In this document: piece by piece, positions 11,852 through 22,310 of the stretch
How positions within the stretch are numbered: position 1 is the first letter of the stretch
How the letters are laid out: every line of letters starts with the position of its first letter
Source of the DNA: Phascolomyces articulosus
Lineage: Eukaryota; Mucoromycota; Mucoromycetes; Mucorales; Lichtheimiaceae
Direction of reading: 5' to 3'
Assembly: GCA_025677815.1 (NCBI GenBank)
Contig: JAIXMP010000016.1
Coordinates: 496,001-560,000, forward strand
Length of the DNA stretch: 64,000 bases
Translations under genes and position numbers: made by a program
Notes under the pieces: generated by a model
What the model was told of the DNA's origin: nothing
What the model saw: only the letters and a program-made list of their open reading frames with translations
Database searches by the model: none

Positions 11852-14800
11852 CTATTTGGTTAAATCGACAGGTTCGGAATCAGATGAATAAATGGAATGA
11901 ACATCAGCATCGTCAGGAAGAGAAATTTCAGTGAATATACGAATAGATTGATCAAATACATCTTTGAAAAGTAGATACCATGGATCAGCAGTTAATACTT
12001 CTTTCTTTCTTCCACGACTTTCATAATAAAGTGCTGGCCATTGGATATGTGTATCGTGTTTGATTTTTACAAGGATGAAATGATTAACAATAAGCAGCAG
12101 AGCGATTGGGTGTGTACTTTCTGCATGGGCCGGATCGATTTGAAGAGGAAAAAAAGTATTAGATTCGTAACCGTAAAGTGCTAATGGAGTTTTGAATGTG
12201 TCAGAAGCAATTTGTGCACATTCAGGGGCACAAAACCATTCGTTACTATTTGGATCCAGGACCTGTTTAATACGACGGTGATCGTAGCGTTTGTAAATAC
12301 CATCGATATTTTTCAAATAGTGGATGAGCATTGCATCTTTTACTTCAATATATCTTCCCTCATCACCAAATAATGCAACTGCTAATGCTCGGAATCCACA
12401 GTTTCCATCTGGAGCTGGGTTATACACCATTTCAACTTCGGAGCGAGGTATCAAGCTATGTTTTACCATATTTAAATTAGGTACAAAGCGGATTTTACGG
12501 GATGGTGGTGTGGATGGATTAGAGGCAGATGATGTGCTATATGTCTGGGTGTTATCAGTAGGTTCATGTTTTCCGGTCCTAAAATTTAAATTTAAATTGC
12601 CAAGAATAAGGTGAACATGTTCATGCTTCATAACAATATTTTATATCTACATGGACAACATATTACCATATTTCTGCTGCCTCACGGCCAAATTCAGTTT
12701 TGGCTTTCTTTTGACTTGCATTTTCTTGATATTCTAATGCAATTAAATCGCGCTTGTTATTTTTTTGATGATATTTTCCTCGGCCATTCTTTGGGGAGGT
12801 TTTTGGTTGTTGTAAGTCTTTAACATTTATGAAAAGATCATCACTGATTGCTTGCAAGCGCTGCAGTAAGGTTTTATGTTGATGTGGGTACTTATAAACC
12901 AAATTATTAATACGAGTAAGCTCAACATTAATCTGATCTTCGACAGTGGGGGCAATGTAACGTTCTGTTACTGCAAGGATGTTGCTTTCGTTGTCTGAAG
13001 TTTTGTCTTCAATATAACCGAACAAAATGTAAGCATCGAGTATAGGAGTTACTTTTATTTAATTACCTTGTGGGGCGGTTTTTTCTGGATAAAGGTGCCA
13101 ACGTCTAGGAATTAAACTCAAAGGAATTTCCCCAGCAGAGGGTAACATATGACAGCAAGGGATATTGTAATGAGCTTTGATGTTACATCTGCAATTATCT
13201 GTTTTCAAAATATTGCGATGCTTTAATTCTTCACAAATTGCATAAAATGCAAATTTTGATATTTTACGCTGTAATTGAGCAAGGCGTAGCTTATAATCCG
13301 GTGGAAGATGAGGGTCAACATCAAAAGATTCTTTGTCCAGTTGCCTTTTCCAAGATAAGTTCTGTTTTGAATTACAAGAAAAAATATTGGTACATATACA
13401 TATCTCATACTATATCCGATTATTTACACATACTCTCAACCTGTAATGTTCATCGATTTGTTCAAAGGCGGAATATAAGTTGCCGCTTGATGACTGGATC
13501 GACTTTTTTAATGTAGCGTGTGTACCTTCAACCCGGTTTGTACTGTTGTTGCCAAAATGAACTACATATGCAATATCGCAGCCAACCCACTTTCACGAAA
13601 TTCTAGTTTTCTATTTGTTTTATTTATATATGCAGAAAAAATATTAATTGATTGTATATTAAATATTAGATCGTAAATTAACATAAATGTGGTTTACTCA
13701 CTCTTCTAGATACTTTTTAACCTCATCCGGTTTTTTCGATTTCTGAGCGATTTCATTGTACATGGCTAATGCTTTAGTCTCAAGCTCCTCATCTGGAACC
13801 ACACACATTTTGGAATACTCGTCATCATATTTATCAGCCATCAAAAAATTGACTGCCTTTTCAAGTTGTTCATAATCGTCCTTGACATCGAAAAGTTTTT
13901 GCAATTTTGTTCGAAAGTTACGTCGAATGTGAACTTTACACAATAACTTTTTTGAGTCAGGAAAAAAATTATCCAGTGCTCTTATCAACGGCTCTGCACT
14001 ATCAGTAACAAAGACCTTGGGAAAGACAGATTGGTGAGATGGCCAAACTATATCTCGAATTTTTCCAACTGCCCAGGCATAAGTTTCATTTGTTTCCCGA
14101 GACACCCATCCTCCTGCAATGCAAAATGTTTTCAAACTTGGATATCCAATGTTTCCGGTGCCTACAACATTGATGAAAGGCATGCGATACTTGTTTGTCT
14201 TGTATGTTGCATCCAAAACCACCACCTCTGGAAACTTGCATGCCAAATCAATGGCTGATTGATGAGCCCAAACAAGGGAAACCAAGAATTGCTTTTCCCC
14301 CTCCTTTTTAGAATCAAACTCAACCTCGTATCCACTCTCTTTAAGCTTGGTAATTAATTGGAACATTGTATGATCAGGATCATTGTTAAATATCGTTTGT
14401 CGCATATTGGTAATATCCTTCGGGTCAACAATTTTATTCTTGCTAGCAAGGAATGACATAATGGAGCTGTTTGATGCATGACTCTTAATCATGTTGATAA
14501 CAAGTGCTTCATCATCAACGTTGAGGCGGCGTAACATCGGATACGACGATAGCTCTTGAGCTAATTCATGATTATGCTCACCATTGTAAAAAGATACAAC
14601 ATGCCATTGCTGACTATGCTTATTCAATGGTCTAAGTGTCATACGGAACAGACATCCAAAACGTTGAGAATAACCTCTACGTTGTTTGTTTTTATTGGTG
14701 TCCAACGTAGAATCGGCAATTTCACCATTATCCTTAGCAACAAACATTTTTGGTGTATCATTGCTTTGATCGTCATCATGAACGTTGCTGCTGGCTGGTT

Positions 14801-14996
14801 GACCATAGTTCTTACAAGCAATAATCATCTTTCTTTTGTCGTCCTTTTTTCCACACGAAATATTGCTTTTGAAAGTGTACAACGCGATTCCATTCTTTTC
14901 ACCCCATGCAAAACATGCTTTTCTGGCAGCATTGTGATCATCCCAAGATTGTTGAAGTTCATCCGGGATTGATGACATTGAAGTGGATTCAGACAT
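11852..14996 (-). CDS. MULE transposase with SWIM finger and C-terminal OTU protease domain
   Basis: Minus strand, starts at 14996. Exon 1 (to about 13700) has a FAR1/WRKY-like zinc-binding N-terminus (C48, C61, C115, then GEHNHEL at 139-145) and the MULE catalytic core: first Asp 262 in VVLDATYKT, second Asp 332 in VFVTDSAE, C353-x2-H356 in LLCKVHIRR, and the likely third acidic residue in NRVEGTHATLKK (around 13550). A SWIM finger follows (CRCNIKAHYNIPCCH, about 13165-13210). After two more introns (about 13010-13074 and 12580-12672) the frame continues into an OTU cysteine-protease domain with PDGNCGFRAL (catalytic Cys) and NHFILVKI (catalytic His), ending at 11852. The junction between exon 1 and the NRVEG exon (13600-13705) does not splice cleanly in frame, so this copy may be frameshifted there. 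The core is intact otherwise. Confidence 0.8.
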
Positions 14997-15299
14997 TGTG
15001 ATCAGTAATGAAATTGTAAAAAGTTGCTTTTAAGTATTAATAAAAAAAGACTAATTTGTAATTGATATTCATTTTTCCATTTCCTTTATGTATTATTTGT
15101 GCTACCGTTTCTATAATACACAGTCGCTACTTTCATTATTTCATATATATTTCTTTATATTATAAGCTTGAGTACAGCTATTACGATTAAATAGCAAATA
15201 TGATATTATTATTGTCATTCATTTGAAAAAACTGGGTTAATTGTTATATTATTCGAGTTGCATAATATGAATTTATTATATCTAAATATTAGACCTTAC

Positions 15300-15377
15300 T
15301 CGGACCTTCAAAGGGGGTGTGTAATTTTTTTTTTGAGAGGGGGTGTGTGAGAGGGGGTGTGCAAATAGACGTAGCCC
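15300..15377 (-). repeat. Right terminal inverted repeat of the MULE
   Basis: Inverted copy of the left end. It is 27 bp longer because of an extra internal segment with an A10 run followed by TTACACACCCC, which looks like a partial duplication of the adjacent TCACACACCCC unit. Confidence 0.92.
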
Positions 15378-15383
15378 AAATTT
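15378..15383. repeat. Target-site duplication, right copy
   Basis: AAATTT directly outside the right inverted repeat. On the minus strand it encodes Lys-Phe of the interrupted F-box protein. Confidence 0.85.
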
Positions 15384-15776
15384 CTCGATATGTTCAGCAA
15401 TATGGGGCAAAAGAATATGGAATTTGTTAAAGTTGAGAATGACATTCCACTTGATGGTAATGTCAAATTCATCTTCCATTTCACACAAGATGTGAGTTTT
15501 CTTGGTTGCTTGAAATTCTTCCAACAATTCTTCCACCACGTCAAGATAACCCGATGCTGCAACTTCTTCCATGTCAACCAATGATTCAGGTTCGAATTGG
15601 ATAGTTTCCGTGATTCGCCAAGCACTGGGCGAATTGTATATCCAAGAACGCCATGCCTTATTGACGGTCGCCATGGTCATGCGATCTAATGTGGGGACAT
15701 GAGTGAAAATGACACCTAATACTTCCAATGGAAGAATAGTTAATGGATCGATACCCATTGTATGATTCAGCGCCAT

Positions 15777-16100
15777 TTTTTTTGGATAGAAAACAAATAA
15801 ACTTTTTTTAGGCGTTTTGAAAAGCAACAATAAACGTTTATTGTTTGTATCGATTACAAGGGAGAGAGACTCTCTCTCTATGTGTGTGTGTGTGTTGACA
15901 GTGAAACTTTTTTTTTCTGTACGGTAATATATAAGCTTCTTGATGTATATGATATAAATTAAATTACCAGTACGAAGAACAAGGTAACACAATAGTTTAG
16001 TAATCTCATGCAAAACATAAATTATTTGAATCTCATGGATCGTAACACAACTTCTTATCCAAAAGTGGCTTTTTTTTGTTGAAAAGCTAATATATATATT
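15777..16100. other. Upstream region of the F-box pseudogene
   Basis: AT-rich, with a short (TG/CA)n at about 15881-15896 and a GAGAGA tract. It is shared between the former F-box promoter and the KAT14 3' flank. No gene is seen. Confidence 0.5.
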
Positions 16101-19100
16101 TCATCGGCGAAGGCGCAAAAAGAATGCATTTTTACTATATACACTATCTGAAGGAAGATATTTGTCATAAAAATCCACAATGAATTCTTCAGGTTTAAAA
16201 CCAAACTTTTGGTATAATATCATGGCGTTGTTGTTGGCTGATACATGAAGTGTGATATCTTTACTGATAGCAGTCTAATATAAATAGAAAAAAGTATGGG
16301 TTAAATATTGTTATCATTTCATTTTTGCCTCATTCTTTAATCCATATATAATTTTATTTTCTTACCTGGAATAAATGATAGAGCATGAACCTATTATTTT
16401 GATTTATGTATTTTGGTCAGTCATCATCCAAATATTATTTGTATGTCAATAGAAATGAAAAATCAACTTACTGTCCAATACCCGCACTACTCCACCCAGG
16501 TAATACTGCAAAATACGTGATATAAGCTTCTGGAGTCATGAACGCGCATCCAATCACAGCCTGTTTATACAAGGCCACAATACTGAATTCCGGAAACAAG
16601 AGTGATTCAGAAACATCCACACCTTCCCAAAAACTTCGCCTTAGCATCGCATTCACTTGATTCAAATGTTGAGGTTGAAAATAAACATAATCAATACTTG
16701 CCGTATAATCATATTCAGATAATGACAGTGATGGCGATTTTTTGGAACGAGGTTTTCCAGCACACGCTTGAATTTCATGTAATATTCGCATCATTGGTGG
16801 TCTACATTGAAAATCTCTGCGAATAAAAGGTCTTAATTTACGTCCGTTCCAAGAAGATAGCCAAGGTTCGTTTCTTGTTACTGCATTTTCTTGACGAATC
16901 GCGCCATAGATACGACGTGCAAATGAACATGCGTAGGGAGTATGTGTGATTTTTTCAAATTCTTTGGATAATGTTTCTTCATTTTCCTTTTTTTCTGTGG
17001 TTGATGTAGTAGTGTTGGTAGTAAATGTTTTCAATGGAGGTGTCGTTGCTTCTTCCTGTGTTGACATGGGGACAAGTTCAGATCGTGACCGTAGCTGTCG
17101 TGTCACATAAGCATCCAAATCAAATACTTTGAGTCCTAAATTACGTTTCAACTAATAAAAATATTCATGCATTAGATTTTGATATATTTTCTCATATTCT
17201 GTCTCCTAGTAAAACTGTATAATTGTTGCTTTTTTTTTTCAATCAAAAGAAAATTTATCTTACCCTTCGAACAGCTAATTTTCTTTGATATCGCATGGCA
17301 GCATGTGGCAAACGTTTGGAGGAATTGTCAAGTTTTTGAAGCAATTGCCATTCTTCTTGTTGTGTCAAAACGGTACTTCGAGTAGGTTTGGGTACTGGTG
17401 TACTTTTTGGTTTACTCTCCTCCACCTTTTCCTAATTTATATATTGTTAATATTCAAACGCTCTAGAAATAATAATTAGTTGCCATTCATTACCTTATCT
17501 TCTGGTACCTTTGTTTCAGTAGCGATGGTCACATTTCTTTCAACGTTTTCTTGAGATTCGGAAACGGTTCTGTTTTCAGGCTCATCCATTGGTGGAGGAA
17601 GAGGTGCTGGAAGTTCTTTTGGAGTTTCCTTTGGAATCGACTTTGGCTTTTGTATTATTTCGGGTTTTTCTACGGGTTTGGATACAGGCTCTTGTAAAGG
17701 TTTTGGTGTAGATCCAGGTAAAGGTTTTTGTTCAGATTCTCGTATAGGCTTCGTTTCCTCCTTTGGTGAAACTGTCTAAGAGCACTCCAATGTTAGCAAT
17801 AGCTATTACTTTTGTTCTATTCAATCAAATACATGTTATCAATCCTATTACCGTAGGTAGTTCATCATCACTAAAAATTTCTTCATCCGATGATAATTCT
17901 GATAAAGAACTCATATTAAACATATCATCATCCTAATAATAGTAAAAATCCATAATTCATTTATATATCAATAAGATCACGCTCATTCCTTATTTCTGAG
18001 CCTTTTATCGACGTATATCATCTGTTTTATAGCGTACCTCTTTAGATGATGGCACTTGTGCACCAGGTGATTTCTCTTTTTGTCGTTCTTTTTTGCTCGA
18101 TTTCGATTGTTTTTCTTTTTTATGTTCAGATTTGTTCTTTTTTGGTTTACTTGCTTGCTTTGATGCTGTTGTATCTGAATCTGATCGGGATCGTTTTTGT
18201 GAAGGTTTGCCTGGTGCCTTTACTTTGGTCGTTCGAGGTTTATCTATTATTTTTTTTAAAAAAAATGTTTCACCAGATAAAAAAAGTTTAGTTTCAAATA
18301 GGACAGGAAACGAAAATACAAAGATTCTCTATAATGTACCTTTACTAGGAGGAACTTGTTCATGTAATGACCACCATGCTATTTTTTTTTTTTCATTCAT
18401 CCAAGTCAAAATTTTTATTATATGTATAACTATGGCTATGGAGTATAAATAATTCTTTTATTATAGACCTAAAAAATACACATACCACTCTGATGAAAAA
18501 TCTCATATCCGGATTTAAAAACGGTACCATGTGTTGATAAGACACTAGCAATCGTATTATTCCATGTAATAGACCCTAATAGCAACAACAACGTCGAGAT
18601 GAGATATGTTATATCGAGAGAAAGAAGAATGGATCTTCCATGACAAAAAGAAAAAAAAGGATAATACATACGTTTTTTACCAGGGACAAGATAATCCCAA
18701 TATTCATCAATAAATGCACAAATATCATCCTTCCAACGAAAATACTTTTGCCCTTTTTTATCCTCTGGTTTATTTTTATCACGTAAATCCATCCGTACCA
18801 TCAGATTATAAATGACCAAATGAACCACGGCCACCCAACTCATATTATTACGATGATATTCTTCGTCATCTTGTGTACACACACTGCACCGAAATGTAAG
18901 AAAATTATCACCAAATAAGAGTGGATTTGGTAAACACTTGATGCACCCTATATATATATATATATATATATAACCACAAAAAAAATGAGGTTAGATCAAA
19001 GAACAACCCATAGAGGCAATAAAATAATATATACACAATAACAGTAGAGTTTATAAAGTTTACCAGCATGAAAAAGTTGTTGACACGATTCACAATGGGT

Positions 19101-19103
19101 CAT
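16101..19103 (-). CDS. KAT14: KAT14/CSRP2BP-like GNAT acetyltransferase
   Basis: In animals KAT14 is a subunit of the ATAC histone acetyltransferase complex. About eleven exons on the minus strand, beginning at 19103 and ending at 16101 in the family's C-terminus NAFFLRLRR. N-terminal part: a zinc-binding segment (CESCQQLFHA, then CIKC and RCSVCTQDDEE), then WVAVVHLVIYNL and KYFRWKDDICAFIDEYWDYL, followed by a Trp-Trp segment (WWSLHEQVPPSK); all are KAT14 hallmarks. The middle is a basic/acidic disordered linker. C-terminal part: RPFIRRDFQ, SIDYVYFQPQHLNQVN, FWEGVDVSESLLFPEFS, AYITYFAVLPGWSSAGIGQ (acetyl-CoA loop), FMLYHLFQ and DITLHVSANNNAMILYQKFG. Exon 1 (19064-19103) and exon 2 (18672-18947) join at Gly with phase 1. 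Assignment is strong; membership of an ATAC-like complex in this fungus is inference. Confidence 0.9.
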
Positions 19104-19765
19104 TGGTTTATCCCTAATACATATTCATTTAAATTGGCTTTTTTTAGTCTCTTTTCGAAGGGCGTTTATTGTTCGATCAATCGATTGAATCATTTTCTTT
19201 ACTCTGTGAATGCACCACCACAATAGCAGTATATATTTTCCTTGTTTCGTGAATGATCAGGATCGATCCATGTTAAATTGTCAAGCTATATATATAATCA
19301 TGAGTTACTTTTTTGATTTATTCATGTCATTGACCCCTATAAAAAAGAATATTTTTCTCATGGTTTACATTGTAAGGAAACTTCATATCCTTCCTATTTT
19401 GGAGTAAAGCAAAAAATGCATATATAAAACTCCTAGGATTTCGAAATACCCAGAATATTTTTTAAGCTACTACTTTAATTATCCAAATCAAGTAATTCAC
19501 CCAAACCCTCATTACCATCGAGAATAATGCATTGTAGTATATTATAAGATTCAACAACAACAACCTCCTGATGATTTATACTATGAAGATCAAAACTCAC
19601 AAGGACCTGTCCATATCGATAAGGGAGATATACTTAATTACAATGGATCAATATATACAATAATAGATGCAAAAATAATTTGTAAAAATATGGATCTATA
19701 GAAATTACATTTCTCGTTTTTTTTTTACTCTATTGAATAACCAATTAAAAAACTAACTATATTAT
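19104..19765. other. Spacer between KAT14 and D2HGDH genes
   Basis: AT-rich. It holds the KAT14 promoter and the 3' end of the dehydrogenase gene. Small open frames lack coding character. Confidence 0.5.
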
Positions 19766-22310
19766 TTATAAAACACCAGGGACAACCTTATAAGGGTTCA
19801 TGATGCCATTGGGATCAATAGAGTTTTTAATGCTCTGCATTAAACGGATTTGAACATCTGTTTTACAACGGGTCATATAGTTCACCTTGGCAACACCAAT
19901 ACCATGTTCAGCGGTAATAGATCCATTATGTTTTACTATAAAAAAATTAAATGGAAGTCAAAAAAAATTCATCTTGATAAAATAGGACAACTACCCTCTC
20001 TCTTTTTTTTAAGAAAAAAAGAACACATTAACACTTACTGGCCCAATCGTAAACAAATCCATCCATATCCTTTTGAACCTTGTAATCATGATCAGGAATA
20101 TTAGCCATGATATGCAAATTCTACATATGACCAGACGTGATTAATTTTTCCTTTCATTCTTTAAATGGACTAGTTTACATATACATATCCACGTCAACTA
20201 TGTTTAAAGCTTACACCATCACCAATGTGACCGAAACCAATCACATTCTTATAGACATTGTCATCACCAAGGAGACCACGTTCTCTATAATGATCCTTGA
20301 CATCTCCCACCATCTTGTATAATAATTGAACATCCATAGCAACATCATAAGTCATGGCAGTGCCAGACTTGACAATAGCTTCAGGTATACGTTCACGCCA
20401 TTGCCATAATGCCGTTGTCTACGCAAATTATGTATATATATTATTGTCAATCCCATACTATTCTTTTTTCTCCCTCTCGTGAACGATAAAAAAACTAAAA
20501 CTTCACCTGTTTTTCATCTTGTGCCATCACACCATCGTGAGCAACTTCGGTTTCCATAAGTCTTGTGAGATATGCATCAATTTTCTGCGAGGATCACATG
20601 TTTATTTTAGTTCAGTTTTGCTTTTTTTTTTTCATGCAACCAACTGCAAAGAAAAAGATGGTGCATTGTTCATACCTCTTGATCATGTTCTTGACGGCTC
20701 CCTTGGGTTTCCAATAATGCATAAAATTTGGATTTAGCTTCAATAGGATATTCCTTGTCTTGTAACATGACTCTCTTTACAAGTTCCATGGATTCCCGAT
20801 CCCAAAATTCAAAACCTATTATAAATTCCATCATTAAGAGAATGTCAATATACAAGTTGATCTTCCCTCCCCTTTGTTCTCTCAACGAGCAAGAATGGTC
20901 TTGCTACATTACCAGATAAAATTTCAGATAAATCTTCCTTTGCCATCACAAAAGCTTCTTGGACCTTTTCAAAGGAATCCAATGCCAACATGGCAATATT
21001 GACGGACTATATTGTTGATTAAATTCGGGGATTGCACGCGTTTTTTTTTTTTGTTAGAAAATGTTGAAAGAGCGTAAACTTGTAAAATAAAGTTTTCCTC
21101 TCTCACACACACACACATTCCTCTCAGAAATACATATATAATTATGTACCTTGGGTTTTCTAGGTGTCATAATAGAAATACCAGTGACCAAGCCCAATGT
21201 TCCTTCTGCACCAATAAACAATTGCTTCAAATCATAACCTGTATTGTCTTTACGCAAAGTAGACAAGTTATCCATGATGGTACCATCAGGTAGTACCTAA
21301 TAAATAAAAAGTTTAACCTTCTTGGTAATAAAAAAAAAGCTGATCCGTCTCTTTCCTTCTCGTATCTCCGCATAATTATTATCCCTCGCTCTCCCCACAT
21401 ATATTTTGAATTATTATATAAAACTCGTGAGAAATATTTTTTCCCCACACTTCATGTGGGTTTACACACACATTACATAATAATAAAGAAACACTTACCA
21501 CTTCTAAGCCAAGAACACTTCCATGAAGACTACCAAATTTCATTAATCGAAGACCACCTGCATTGGTACTAACATTACCACCCAACTGACAAGAACCTTT
21601 AGCACCCAAATCCAAAGGAACAGTATATCCCAAAGGAGCAAGGTAATTATCCAAACTTTCCAAGACAACACCTGCATCCACCACAGCAATACCCGAAATA
21701 TCATTGAACGAACGAATTTTGTTCATTTTGGATGTGTTGACAATAATTTCATCAAAAACAGGGTTTTGCCCACCACTGACACCTGTATTGCCTCCTTGAG
21801 GGACAACAGCTAGTTTTTGTTCGTTACAATATTTGAGAATTTTCGATACTTGACTTGTTTCTGTGGGGAATAAACAGAGCCTAAAATAAAGAGAAAGATG
21901 CATTCATTCATATATACATACGCGTTCTTTTCAATAACTCAAGTTGTTATATATTTATATATTACTTTGAAGCACCACGGTGCAAGTTGAAAAAGTCAGT
22001 ATTGTAAGGTGTCATTGTTGATTGTTCGGGATTCAATTCTTCATCGTGAACGACATTGTTGCTAGTCAAGACAGTTCGAAAGTAGTCAATGTCGCTTTGT
22101 TCCAACTTTTAAAATAAATGAACTTTTGCTTTAGTAACTTTTTTCTTTTTTTAAAAAAAAATTGAATACGTCTATGGACCCAGTTATTACCTGTTTAAAC
22201 TTATCACTACGTTTAATATTTGTGATTTTTTCACTTGTTAAAGGAGTAAGCGACTTTTGAGCTTGAATAGAACGAGAAGTATGTAAAAGTCTTCGACCGT
22301 AACGAAACAT
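19766..22310 (-). CDS. D2HGDH: D-2-hydroxyglutarate dehydrogenase, mitochondrial, FAD-linked
   Basis: Oxidises D-2-hydroxyglutarate (and related D-2-hydroxyacids) to 2-oxoglutarate in mitochondria. Multi-exon on the minus strand, about 510 residues. The N-terminus [18 protein letters not shown] is a targeting presequence. The FAD-binding (PCMH) domain shows [47 protein letters not shown] and [20 protein letters not shown]. The C-terminal substrate domain shows [13 protein letters not shown], then [17 protein letters not shown] (metal-binding His residues) and [17 protein letters not shown], ending YKVVPGVL. The close relative D-lactate dehydrogenase (Dld1) is the main alternative; the ESMELV and MNPYKVVPG segments fit D2HGDH/Dld2 better. 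Confidence 0.87.

Larger units (their letters stand above)
11684..15377 (-). mobile_element. Mutator-like (MULE) DNA transposon, 3694 bp
   Basis: A complete element bounded by terminal inverted repeats (left 11684-11734, right 15300-15377) and flanked by the direct duplication AAATTT (11678-11683 and 15378-15383). It carries one multi-exon gene on the minus strand for a MULE transposase with an OTU protease domain. It is inserted in the F-box gene. The boundaries are supported independently: removing the element with one duplication restores the F-box reading frame. A 6-bp duplication is shorter than the 8-11 bp usually seen for MULEs. Confidence 0.9.
9904..15776 (-). pseudogene. F-box/LRR gene split by a MULE transposon and frameshifted
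   Basis: Minus strand. The 5' piece (15378-15776) starts at an ATG in good context and encodes an F-box: ILPLEVLGVIFTHVPTLDRM followed by VNKAWRSWIYNSPSAWR. It runs into the transposon at codon 133. The reading frame resumes on the other side (11595-11683), is spliced (intron 11498-11594), and continues as leucine-rich repeats to 9904. Deleting the transposon plus one target-site copy restores the frame exactly. Two independent lesions lie further down: a frameshift in a CAA/CAG tract near 10905-10945 and a one-base shift near 10470-10483. The gene is therefore dead even without the insertion. Role of the family: substrate-receptor subunits of SCF ubiquitin ligases. No TPR repeats precede this F-box, unlike the 53-kb gene. 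Confidence 0.85.
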
